Made by a program: the position numbers and the translations under genes. This document shows, in pieces, positions 16,234 through 22,986 of a stretch of 26,394 nucleotides of DNA. The DNA comes from JAYOFM01 sp038117225 (GTDB taxonomy: Bacteria; Pseudomonadota; Alphaproteobacteria; Rhodospirillales; Casp-alpha2): contig JAYOFM010000044.1 in assembly GCA_038117225.1 (NCBI GenBank), forward strand, positions 1 to 26,394, written 5' to 3'. The number at the start of each line of letters is the position of its first letter. Position 1 is the first letter of the stretch. A model generated the notes under the pieces. It saw only the letters and a program-made list of their open reading frames with translations, searched no databases and was not told where the DNA came from.

Positions 16234-17020
16234 GCACGTCGGTGACGAATTTGACCCCCAGGTAGCCCAGCGTCAGCAGCAAATACGCCAGCAAGACAAG
16301 GCGCGCCGCTTTGCGGCCGCGCAGGCCGCTGCGGTAATGAACCAATAGCAACAGCCCAATGACGATGAAGGCGGCGACTGTCAGGATGGTCTTATGATCC
16401 GGCGCCAGGGTGGCGCCGCCGGCGGAGACATTGAGCGCCACGCCCGTCGCCAAGCCGATGGCCAGTACGATTTCCGACAGCCCGAGCAACCTGACCAACA
16501 GTCGATCGCATTCAACAACGGGCGGCAGCAGTGGCGTCAACGCCGTCGGCTGTTTGCGTTTTAGCGCCCGTTCCTGCAGCACGGCGGCGAGCGCGCCGAC
16601 GGCGGCGATGGTCAACAGGCCATAGGTGACGACGGAAACGATGATATGGATGCTGGTCCAGGCACCCAGAATCGTCTGTCGTTCCGCGATATCGGTGTGT
16701 CGCCAGAGGGTGGCGAGTACGGCGAGAATGATCATGTAGGGCATCAGCAACGGCGTCAGGCGCCACGCATGATCGGTCAACGCGGCGACGACGATGAACA
16801 GAATCACGGTCGCGGAGACGGTAATCCACAGGGACGTCGAAAAATCCACCCGCCAAGCACCGGCGTTGTGGATCAGGACCCAGGTTAACGGTCCGGCCCC
16901 GGCCACAGCGAGGACCGCCCAGAAAACCCCGTCGCGGTCATAGCCGCGACGCAGCGACATCAGCGAGGCCGGCAGCAACGCCAGGATCGCCGTCAGCGGA
17001 AGCAGGAGGTTATCGGCCAT
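16223..17020 (-). CDS. CcsA/YpjD-like integral membrane protein of the cytochrome c assembly family
   Basis: The 265-residue protein has about eight hydrophobic helices. The region TSIHIIVSVVTYGLLTIAA, followed by a long helix ending in LQER, and the C-terminal stretch with PDHKTILTVAAF and HYRSGLRGR match the YpjD/HemX-like subgroup of the CcsA family. I do not see the Trp-rich WWD heme-handling motif of true heme lyases, so heme export or lysis should not be assumed; YpjD-type proteins have no firmly settled role. A GAGGCG sequence before the ATG serves as ribosome-binding site. It is transcribed away from ispDF and toward dusB. Confidence 0.75.
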   Translation of the reverse strand: MADNLLLPLTAILALLPASLMSLRRGYDRDGVFWAVLAVAGAGPLTWVLIHNAGAWRVDFSTSLWITVSATVILFIVVAALTDHAWRLTPLLMPYMIILAVLATLWRHTDIAERQTILGAWTSIHIIVSVVTYGLLTIAAVGALAAVLQERALKRKQPTALTPLLPPVVECDRLLVRLLGLSEIVLAIGLATGVALNVSAGGATLAPDHKTILTVAAFIVIGLLLLVHYRSGLRGRKAARLVLLAYLLLTLGYLGVKFVTDVLVT

Positions 17021-17226
17021 ATCGCCTCGGATGTCCGTCTTTCAGCCGTTTGCACAGTCGTTTTTCAAGCATCGGCGGTACCAGGATCGGCCCAACATCG
17101 CGCCGCCGCCATCGGATGGCAAGTCCCTTCGCCGGGCTGCACGGGCGATCACGTCAGGCTTCGGACTTGGCACGGAATGGCGCCGGTTCTAAGGTCGCGC
17201 CGCCGCCCGATCATCCGGGCCTGGAT

Positions 17227-18396
17227 ATGGAAACCATGGTCGATTGCATCGCCATCATCGTCGCCGCCGGACGCGGCCACCGCTTCGGCGGCGAATTGCC
17301 GAAACAGTACGTCGACCTCGACGGCGTGCCGGTCATTCGTCAAACGCTGACGGCCTTCATCGAGCATGCGAGCGTCGATGCAGTGTTGCCGGTGATCCAT
17401 GAAGACGATGCGGCATTATTCGCCGCCGCCGCCGATGGCCTCGCGATCCTCGAGCCGGTATTCGGCGGGGCGAGCCGCCAGGAGTCCGTCAGCAACGGAT
17501 TGGAGGCGCTGGCGGAAATTTCCCCAAAGCTGGTTCTCGTTCATGACGCCGCGCGACCGTTCGTCCAGACGGCGCTGGTGGACCGCGTCATCGCGGCGCT
17601 CGGCGAGCACGATGGCGCCATCCCTGCCCTGTCCGTCAGCGATACCGTCAAGCGCGTCGATGCCGATGGCGCGATTGTCGAAACCGTCGATCGATCGGCG
17701 CTGATGCGCGTGCAGACACCGCAGGGGTTCCGCTTCGATGCCCTTCTCGCGGCGCATCGCGCGACGGTCGGCGAAGCGTTGACCGACGATGCCGCCGTCG
17801 CCGAATGCGCCGGGCTCGACGTCATCGTTGTCGATGGCGACGCCGCAAATATCAAGATCACCACGCTCGACGACCTCGCCCCGGCCGGACGCGGCGCCGC
17901 GGCGGCCTTGGAAACGAGGACCGGCAGCGGGTTTGACGTCCATCGCTTCGGCCCCGCCCGGCCGCTGATGCTCTGTGGGGTCGCGGTTCCGCATGATCGT
18001 GGTCTCGATGGCCATTCCGACGCCGATGTCGGGCTGCATGCGATCACCGACGCCGTGCTTGGCGCCATTGGCGCTGGCGATATCGGCGATCACTTCCCGC
18101 CGTCCGATGCACGTTGGAAGGGCGCGGCTTCCGATGTCTTTCTTACCCACGCGGCGTCGCTGGTGGCCGATGATGGCGGCCGCATCGTCAATATCGATGT
18201 CACCCTGATTTGCGAGGCACCTCGGATCGGCCCGCACAAGCAGGCCATGCGCGAGCGTATTGGCGATATCCTCGGCATTGGCGCGGCGCGGGTCAGCGTC
18301 AAGGGCACGACGACGGAGAAACTCGGGTTCACCGGGCGCGGCGAGGGCATCGCCGCGCAGGCGATGGCGACGGTCGAAATGCCGCGTGATTGGTAA
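17227..18396 (+). CDS. ispDF: bifunctional IspD/IspF enzyme of the MEP isoprenoid pathway
   Basis: A single 389-residue chain joins two enzymes. Residues 1 to about 230 are IspD (MEP cytidylyltransferase), with the nucleotide loop VAAGRGHRFGGELPKQY and the HDAARPF motif. The rest is IspF (MECDP synthase): GSGFDVHRF with the metal Asp and His, DGHSDADV, GDIGDHFPPSD and the C-terminal TTTEKLGFTGRGEGIAAQA. Together they catalyse two non-consecutive steps, the intervening one being done by IspE. The fusion is common in alphaproteobacteria. The start is uncertain between ATG 17227 and ATG 17236; the frame stays open to 17050 but that extension looks non-coding (Arg- and Ser-rich with no family match). 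It is divergent from the CcsA-like gene. Confidence 0.95.
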   Translation: METMVDCIAIIVAAGRGHRFGGELPKQYVDLDGVPVIRQTLTAFIEHASVDAVLPVIHEDDAALFAAAADGLAILEPVFGGASRQESVSNGLEALAEISPKLVLVHDAARPFVQTALVDRVIAALGEHDGAIPALSVSDTVKRVDADGAIVETVDRSALMRVQTPQGFRFDALLAAHRATVGEALTDDAAVAECAGLDVIVVDGDAANIKITTLDDLAPAGRGAAAALETRTGSGFDVHRFGPARPLMLCGVAVPHDRGLDGHSDADVGLHAITDAVLGAIGAGDIGDHFPPSDARWKGAASDVFLTHAASLVADDGGRIVNIDVTLICEAPRIGPHKQAMRERIGDILGIGAARVSVKGTTTEKLGFTGRGEGIAAQAMATVEMPRDW

Positions 18397-18535
18397 CCGA
18401 CTAACGATTAGGCATCAAAACGTGAGCATAATGGCGGCGTTCCATTGATTGCGGTTGGCGGTTCGCGACTCTTGAGGTAAAAAAATTTTGGAAAACCGCC
18501 ACTTGTTAAGCGGTGCCCAGGGGGCTTGTGGATCG

Positions 18536-19468
18536 ATGTCGAAGGCGAAGATTACGTTTGATAAGGTGGACCTGATGCTTGTCGACCACGACTTGAACGC
18601 GCGCCAAAGCATCCGCCTGATCCTCAATAACAACGGATTTCGCGAAATTCGCATCGGCGACACCTTGGCCCGGGTCAAGGACGTCCTCTCCATGTTCATG
18701 CCGGATATTTTGTTGTGCTCGGCGACGATCCCGGACGGTGATTTCTGCGATTTCGTCTACGATCTTCGCCACGATAAGATTGGCAATAATCCGTTCCTTC
18801 CCATCATCGCGCTGTTGGATGAACCGACGCCCGAGATGGTTAAACGCATTCTCGAGGTCGGCACCGACGATATCTGCATGAAGCCGGTGTCGACCACCGG
18901 GATGCTTGAGCGGATCAACATTCTGATCAACCATCGCAAACCCTTCATCGTCACCGAGGGATACGTCGGCCCGGCACGGAAAGGCGATGATCTGAGCAAA
19001 GCGGTCGAAGTCCCGAATACCCTGCAAGCCAAGGCAACTGGGAAAAAGGTCGGATTTTTTGATGTCGAGGCGGGAATTCAGGCGACGAAGACCAAGCTCG
19101 AGGACAAGAAACTCGAATTCATCGGCGCCGAACTCGCGGCATTGGTGACCAAACTGGTGCCGATGATGGAACGCAACCCGGCCGTCAACGATGTTGTGGT
19201 CGGCGGCCTGGAGACACTGATCGATGAAGCGGAGGCGTCGATCAAGCGCCTCGAAGGTTCGCGTTACAGTCATGTCATTGAACTGTGCCGCGCGCTGATT
19301 GACGTCTCGCGATCGATCCAGAAATCAAAGGGAGAACTCGCCGATACACGCGAGGTCGCGTTGTTGAAGCCGCTTTCGCAATCGGTTCAGGCGTGTTTTT
19401 CCGGCGCCATCAATACCGTCGAGATGGCACAGGCGATCGTCAAGCAAATCACCGGTAGAGGCTCGTGA
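18536..19468 (+). CDS. receiver-like (pseudo-receiver) protein with a helical C-terminal domain
   Basis: From ATG 18536 the protein has 310 residues. Residues 10 to about 135 align with a response-regulator receiver: DLMLVDHD for the acidic pocket and a conserved Lys in ICMKPVS. The position that normally holds the phospho-accepting Asp is Ser62 (PDILLCSATIPDGD), so it probably cannot be phosphorylated in the usual way. The C-terminal half, from about residue 180, is charged and helical (TKTKLEDKKLEFIGAELAAL and on) and matches no domain I recognise. An alternative start is TTG 18488, which has a GAGG site ten bases upstream; ATG 18536 is preferred because the receiver fold starts right after it. 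It stands alone, between ispDF and the convergent cutA. Confidence 0.75.
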   Translation: MSKAKITFDKVDLMLVDHDLNARQSIRLILNNNGFREIRIGDTLARVKDVLSMFMPDILLCSATIPDGDFCDFVYDLRHDKIGNNPFLPIIALLDEPTPEMVKRILEVGTDDICMKPVSTTGMLERINILINHRKPFIVTEGYVGPARKGDDLSKAVEVPNTLQAKATGKKVGFFDVEAGIQATKTKLEDKKLEFIGAELAALVTKLVPMMERNPAVNDVVVGGLETLIDEAEASIKRLEGSRYSHVIELCRALIDVSRSIQKSKGELADTREVALLKPLSQSVQACFSGAINTVEMAQAIVKQITGRGS

Positions 19469-19469
19469 A

Positions 19470-19496
19470 ATCAAGGTGTTATCGCGTTTCCTTGAT
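19470..19496. other. weak inverted repeat at the convergent receiver-like/cutA junction
   Basis: ATCAAGG (19470-19476) and CCTTGAT (19490-19496) are perfect complements around a 13-base loop, overlapping the end of cutA. It could slow transcription from both sides, but there is no T run, so a true terminator is uncertain. Confidence 0.25.
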
Positions 19497-19793
19497 GATC
19501 CAATCTAGATAATCCCCGTTGCCGCCGATGATTGGCAGGGCGACGATGCAGGGGCAATCGTAGCCGTGTGCGGCCTTGATCGCCCGGGTCGCGTCATCGA
19601 CCAGATCCTGGCGCGTTTTCATGATGACTAGGCACTCGGTGTCTTGTTGGACTTCGCCTTCCCAACGGTAGACGGATGTCACCCCTTCAATGATATTGGC
19701 GCACGCCGCCAGCCGTTCGGAGATCACGGCATGGGCGACGGCGTCGGCCTCCTCGCGTGACCCCGTGGTGACGTATAACGAACAGGCTGTCAT
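19479..19793 (-). CDS. cutA: divalent-cation tolerance protein CutA
   Basis: The 104-residue protein has the CutA1 fold signatures: an initial strand SLYVTTGSREEADAVAHAVISERLAACANI, the YRWEGEV turn, KTR and the C-terminal YLDWIIKETR. It normally forms a very stable trimer of PII-like ferredoxin-fold subunits. The family was named for copper tolerance, but its biochemical role is unsettled. The ribosome-binding site GGAGGGACC directly precedes the ATG. The gene is divergent from the small gene at 19890 and convergent with the receiver-like gene. Confidence 0.92.
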   Translation of the reverse strand: MTACSLYVTTGSREEADAVAHAVISERLAACANIIEGVTSVYRWEGEVQQDTECLVIMKTRQDLVDDATRAIKAAHGYDCPCIVALPIIGGNGDYLDWIIKETR

Positions 19794-19889
19794 GGTCCCT
19801 CCGCGTAGCGCCTCGGGGGTGTCCCCGGGCTTGGTCGCTTGGTGAAACTAACGTAGGATGCCGAGGCTGTCACCGAGCCGGAGAAACGT

Positions 19890-20231
19890 ATGGCCCCCGA
19901 AACGGACATCGACACGATTGACGAAACCGCCGACGAGTCGTCCACTGAGCGGCGACCCGGCGCGCCAACGCCGCAACAGGTAAAATGGTTGGCGCGCGGG
20001 CTCGAACAACCGGGTGGAAAACTGCCGTTGTTCGATGATCAGGGACAGCGTGTCAGCGAGCGCACGGTCAAGAGTTGCCTGCGGAATGGTTGGGCGGAAC
20101 CGTGGTTCGCCAATCCGATCAAGCCGGACTGGCAAATCTGTAAATTGACGGAAACCGGTCGCTCGCTGCTGTATGGCATGCCAGCCGGTGATGATGACGC
20201 GGGCGCCACGGTCCACCACCTGCATTCGTAG
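19890..20231 (+). CDS. small uncharacterised protein, possible winged-helix-like domain
   Basis: The 113-residue product starts at ATG 19890 after a clear GGAGAAACG ribosome-binding site. After an acidic, probably disordered first 25 residues (TDIDTIDETADESS), the core TPQQVKWLARGLEQPGGKLP, a VSERTVKSCLRNGWAEPW segment and ICKLTETGRSLLYG is predicted to alternate helix and strand. The last phrase, a strand followed by LTETGR, resembles the wing and closing helix of small winged-helix proteins. That is inference; I do not recognise a named family. Its divergent start with cutA leaves about 96 bases for promoters in both directions. Confidence 0.65.
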   Translation: MAPETDIDTIDETADESSTERRPGAPTPQQVKWLARGLEQPGGKLPLFDDQGQRVSERTVKSCLRNGWAEPWFANPIKPDWQICKLTETGRSLLYGMPAGDDDAGATVHHLHS

Positions 20232-20322
20232 TTGTCGGCATCTGAATGATTGATCTTTCTGGTTCGGTTCCGAAACAATTCTGCCCGTGCCCGTATGGTT
20301 CAGGTGGCGGCCGGTATTGCTC

Positions 20323-20679
20323 ATGAGCGAGGAAACACCCGATCAATCTATCGCGATAACGGCGCCGCCGACAGCCGTGATGATCTGCATCAACCTGCGC
20401 CCGGGTTCCGACCGGCCGTCGTGTTCGGCACGGGGCAGCGCCGCTGTGGCCGATGCGTTGGAACGCGGCATTGCCGAACGACGCATCAACATCACGCTCG
20501 AGCGCAGTGTTTGCATGGGACAGTGCACGAAGGGCCCGACCGTGCGTTTCGCGCCGGGCGGCCGCTTCCATTTGGGAACAACCCTTGAGCGGGTGGATAT
20601 CATTTTGGACGAACTCGAGAGCCTGTGCGGCCTCTGCGCCGAGGATAATTCCCCACCGCTGCATCTGCTTGGCTCATAA
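20323..20679 (+). CDS. [2Fe-2S] thioredoxin-like ferredoxin domain protein
   Basis: From ATG 20323 the protein has 118 residues. Four cysteines, C22, C34, C64 and C68, give C-x11-C ... C-x3-C, the spacing of the thioredoxin-like [2Fe-2S] ferredoxin fold (as in NuoE and Shethna-type proteins); the second pair is in SVCMGQCTKGP. Two further Cys in LCGLC near the C-terminus are not part of that pattern. It should be a small cytoplasmic iron-sulfur electron carrier or metal-binding protein; its partner is unknown. The frame stays open to 20287 but the GTG or TTG codons there have no good ribosome-binding site. The nearest intrinsic terminator downstream is at 20837-20866. Confidence 0.75.
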   Translation: MSEETPDQSIAITAPPTAVMICINLRPGSDRPSCSARGSAAVADALERGIAERRINITLERSVCMGQCTKGPTVRFAPGGRFHLGTTLERVDIILDELESLCGLCAEDNSPPLHLLGS

Positions 20680-20738
20680 CATGCTGAAAAATAAGAAATA
20701 ATATTCATTGTTCTGTTTCCGCGTTTATTCGTTCTGGC

Positions 20739-20754
20739 TGTGACGCGGATCACA
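20739..20754. promoter_or_regulatory. CRP/FNR-family-like palindrome TGTGA-N6-TCACA
   Basis: TGTGACGCGGATCACA is an exact match to the CRP-type consensus half-sites with the six-base spacer. It lies in a gene-free interval with AT-rich DNA to its left and a probable small-RNA unit to its right. Its centre, 20746.5, is 41.5 bases from 20788, where a class II type start would fall. Confidence 0.45.
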
Positions 20755-20787
20755 TCAAGATGGATGAGAACGTGACATTGTTGGGGC

Positions 20788-20866
20788 TAGGATGGATTTC
20801 GTTTCGAATCCTCCCTTCCCTCAAGAGCACAGACTTTGGCCGGGTTTCAACCCGGCCATTTTTTTT
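20788..20866 (+). ncRNA. candidate small regulatory RNA with intrinsic terminator
   Basis: No gene fits here, yet the interval has the parts of an independent small RNA: the CRP-like site upstream, a 5' hairpin GGATTT/GAATCC at 20794-20811, an unpaired pyrimidine stretch TCCTCCCTTCCCTC at 20808-20821, and a strong terminator with eight Ts. The CCTCCC-type run is complementary to Shine-Dalgarno sequences, as in the anti-SD loops of known alphaproteobacterial small RNAs. The 5' end is inferred; the -10 candidates (CATTGT at 20776-20781, TAGGAT at 20788-20793) are weak. It might instead be the 3' UTR of the ferredoxin-like gene, 110 bases upstream. Confidence 0.4.
20837..20866 (+). terminator. 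strong Rho-independent terminator
   Basis: TGGCCGGGT (20837-20845) pairs perfectly with ACCCGGCCA (20850-20858) around a four-base loop and is followed directly by eight Ts (20859-20866). The T run is only on the plus strand, so it ends a plus-strand transcript: the candidate small RNA or the ferredoxin-like mRNA. Confidence 0.88.
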
Positions 20867-20945
20867 GCCAATGGGCTAAAGACCGATCGTGCCAGAATTG
20901 GCGTCGCCGCGTGGACCGTCAATTATCAGATGAATGGGAATTTAT

Positions 20946-21022
20946 TGGTCGGGGAGACAGGATTTGAACCTGCGACCCCTGCGCCCCCAGCACAGTGCTC
21001 TACCAAGCTGAGCTACTCCCCG
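20946..21022 (-). tRNA. tRNA-Pro (anticodon GGG), CCA encoded
   Basis: Read on the minus strand, the acceptor arms CGGGGAG and CTCCCCG pair perfectly. The D arm GCTC...GAGC, the anticodon stem CTGTG/CGCAG around loop CTGGGGG, and the T arm GCAGG-TTCAAAT-CCTGT are all normal. Loop positions 34-36 are GGG, reading proline codon CCC. The discriminator A is followed by an encoded CCA (20948-20946). Total length with CCA is 77 bases. Confidence 0.96.
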
Positions 21023-21039
21023 ACCGGTCGATGGGCGGC

Positions 21040-21068
21040 ACTATATCGACGGCTCTGGCGGCGAGCAA
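21040..21068 (-). promoter_or_regulatory. promoter of tRNA-Pro
   Basis: On the minus strand TTGCTC (21068-21063) and TATAGT (21045-21040) are separated by exactly 17 bases. The -10 matches 5 of 6 bases. The predicted start is about ten bases before the mature tRNA 5' end. Confidence 0.55.
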
Positions 21069-21081
21069 TACAAAGGGGTGG

Positions 21082-21566
21082 TCAGTTATCGTCGGGCGCG
21101 AGCAGGCTTCTGATGTCTTTTAGTTCGCCTAGAATGGCCTGCAGTTCCTCGCGCGCGGCCTCGGTGCCGGGGGGCGTCGTCGCGGGNNNNNNNNNNGCTC
21201 TCGCGGAACCGCCGACGCGGATTGGTTCGCATGATCGTCCGTCGCGACGTCTTCCAGCAGACCCTTGGCACCGCCCTTCTCGCGGAATAGCTTCTGTACG
21301 CCCTTGATCGTGTAGCCGTCATCATGCAGCAGGGAACGGATGTGTCGCAGCAGCGCGACGTCCTCGGGGCGGTAGTAACGCCGCCCGCCGCCACGTTTCA
21401 TGGGCCGCACTTGGCTGAACTTCGATTCCCAGAAACGCAGCACGTGTTGCGGCAAATCCAGTTCCGCCGCGACCTCGCTGATCGTGCGAAACGCCGCCGC
21501 GGATTTCCGGGATTGCTCTTTATCCTCCCGGCATGGCGAACCCTCTCGCGGCGCGGCGTCGATCAT
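21082..21566 (-). CDS. MerR-family transcriptional regulator, interrupted by a sequence gap
   Basis: The N-terminal part is a MerR helix-turn-helix: FRTISEVAAELDLPQHVLRFWESKF, the wing region RRYYRPEDVALLRHI and the helix LLHDDGYTIKGVQKLFRE. This is the MerR type that follows ihfA in many alphaproteobacteria. Ten Ns at 21196-21187 break the gene. Read straight through, the frame would end at 21129 in Arg/Pro-rich nonsense. In the frame giving TGA at 21084-21082 the DNA after the gap encodes TEAAREELQAILGELKDIRSLL, a normal MerR coiled-coil tail, so I place the end there. This needs a true gap length of 2 modulo 3. Its ATG overlaps the ihfA stop by four bases (ATGA), so both are translated together. 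Confidence 0.85.
21187..21196. other. assembly gap (10 Ns) inside merR
   Basis: The frames on the two sides do not join with exactly ten bases, so ten is a placeholder length. Confidence 0.95.
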
Positions 21567-21883
21567 GCCGTGCCGTCGTTACTCGGAATTCGCGATTCGT
21601 TAATTCGCGTTTTTAGGACCTGCGACGGTCGGAAGACCAACACCTTGCGCGGCAGGATCGGAACCTCCTGCCCGGTCTTCGGGTTGCGACCGATCCGTTG
21701 CCCCTTTTGGCGAACGGAAAAACTACCGAACGACGAAATCTTCACGGTTTCGCCGCGCGCCAGCGCGTCGGTCATATAACCCAGCACAGACTCAAGTAAT
21801 TCCGTGGATTCGTTGCGGGATAGCCCGACTTCCTGGTACACCGCCTCGCCAAGGTGCGCGCGTGTCACCGTATTGTCTACCAT
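21563..21883 (-). CDS. ihfA: integration host factor subunit alpha
   Basis: The protein has 106 residues from ATG 21883, which has a GAGGGGA ribosome-binding site; the frame is open slightly further upstream but without such a site. It is a DNABII protein: helical dimerisation part LGEAVYQEVGLSRNESTELLESVLGYM, the strand KISSFGSFSVRQKGQRIGRNPKTG, with the beta-arm DNA-binding signature GRNPKTGQEVPI and the minor-groove Pro in it, then VLVFRPSQVLKTRI. IHF bends DNA strongly and assists NtrC-type sigma54 activation, recombination and nucleoid structure; the beta subunit is elsewhere. It lies 97 bases downstream of fabH in the same direction. Confidence 0.93.
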   Translation of the reverse strand: MVDNTVTRAHLGEAVYQEVGLSRNESTELLESVLGYMTDALARGETVKISSFGSFSVRQKGQRIGRNPKTGQEVPILPRKVLVFRPSQVLKTRINESRIPSNDGTA

Positions 21884-21980
21884 GCCGCAATCCCCTCGCC
21901 TCTCCAACGCCATCGGAGCCTATCGTTGGGGATGAATTCCGTCAAGACTATCAATAGGATGCGCTAGGGTTTCGACGACC

Positions 21981-22985
21981 CTACCAGCGGACCAGACTGG
22001 CACCCCAGGTCAGCCCGCCACCCATGGCTTCCAGCAGCACAAGGTCATCGCGTTTGATGCGTCCATCCTTGACCGCTACATCGAGCGCCAGTGGGATCGA
22101 TGCCGCCGAGGTATTGGCGTGCCGGTCGACGGTGACAACGATCCGTGATTCGTCGAGCCCCAATCGTTTGGCCGTGCCGTCGATGATGCGCTTGTTGGCT
22201 TGGTGCGGTACAAGCCAATCAAGGTCTTCGTGGCCAAGACCGTTGGCTTCGAGCGCCTCGGTGGCGACGGCGGCGAGATTGACGACGGCGTTGCGGTAGA
22301 CTTCGCGGCCGATCATTCGGACATGGCCGACGGTCTGGGTCGACGACGGCCCACCATCCACATACAACAGATCGTTGGTTGCCCCGTCGGAGTGAAGATG
22401 GGTCGACAGAATACCGCGGCCGACGTTGTGTCCTTGATCGCCGACGCTCGTTGAGGCGTCGGCGGTGGTGTCACTGGCTCGCAGTACGACGGCGCCGGCA
22501 CCGTCGCCGAACAGGACGCAGGTCGAACGGTCTTCCCAGTCGAGGATGCGCGAAAAAGTCTCGGCGCCGATGACGACGATAGACTTGGCCTGTCCGGCCT
22601 TGATGAAGTTGTCGGCCACCGCGAGCCCATAGATGAAGCCCGAGCAGACGGCCTGAACGTCGAACGCGGCGCCGTTGGCCATGCCAAGACGATGCTGCAC
22701 CGTTGTCGCCGTGGCCGGGAACGTTTGGTCCGGCGTCGTCGTCGCCAGCACGAGCAGATCGATTCCGGCGGCCGGCAGGTCGGCGTGTTCCAAAGCCGCC
22801 TTGGCGGCGCCGAGCGCCAAATCAGATGTTAGTTCGCCATCGGCCGCGATGTGGCGCTGTCGGATGCCGGTGCGAGAATGAATCCATTCGTCCGTGGTAT
22901 CGACGCGCCGCGCCAAGTCATCATTCGTGACGATGCGTTCGGGCAGATAGGAACCGACCCCGACGATTTCCGAACGGACGCCCAT
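21981..22985 (-). CDS. fabH: beta-ketoacyl-ACP synthase III FabH
   Basis: The 334-residue protein starts fatty acid chains by condensing acetyl-CoA with malonyl-ACP. The catalytic triad is complete: C114 in VQAVCSGF, H261 in VPHQANKRI and N291 in HANTSAAS. The N-terminal TTDEWIHSRTGIRQRH and C-terminal AMGGGLTWGASLVRW are also family hallmarks. The ATG lies one base after the plsX stop, so it is in an operon with plsX, linking phospholipid and fatty acid initiation. Confidence 0.97.
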   Translation of the reverse strand: MGVRSEIVGVGSYLPERIVTNDDLARRVDTTDEWIHSRTGIRQRHIAADGELTSDLALGAAKAALEHADLPAAGIDLLVLATTTPDQTFPATATTVQHRLGMANGAAFDVQAVCSGFIYGLAVADNFIKAGQAKSIVVIGAETFSRILDWEDRSTCVLFGDGAGAVVLRASDTTADASTSVGDQGHNVGRGILSTHLHSDGATNDLLYVDGGPSSTQTVGHVRMIGREVYRNAVVNLAAVATEALEANGLGHEDLDWLVPHQANKRIIDGTAKRLGLDESRIVVTVDRHANTSAASIPLALDVAVKDGRIKRDDLVLLEAMGGGLTWGASLVRW

Positions 22986-22986
22986 G

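Noticed and set aside
17164..17180. Sigma54-like TGGCAC followed by GGC upstream of ispDF
   Set aside because: The spacing between the GG and GC doublets is one base short of the sigma54 requirement.
17050..17226. N-terminal extension of ispDF
   Set aside because: In frame but Arg/Ser/Pro-rich, no family match; IspD normally starts close to the IAIIVAAGRG loop.
20792..21307. Open frame running from the candidate small RNA through the terminator and across the antisense of tRNA-Pro into merR
   Set aside because: It crosses a strong terminator, a tRNA gene and an N gap, and has no ribosome-binding site.
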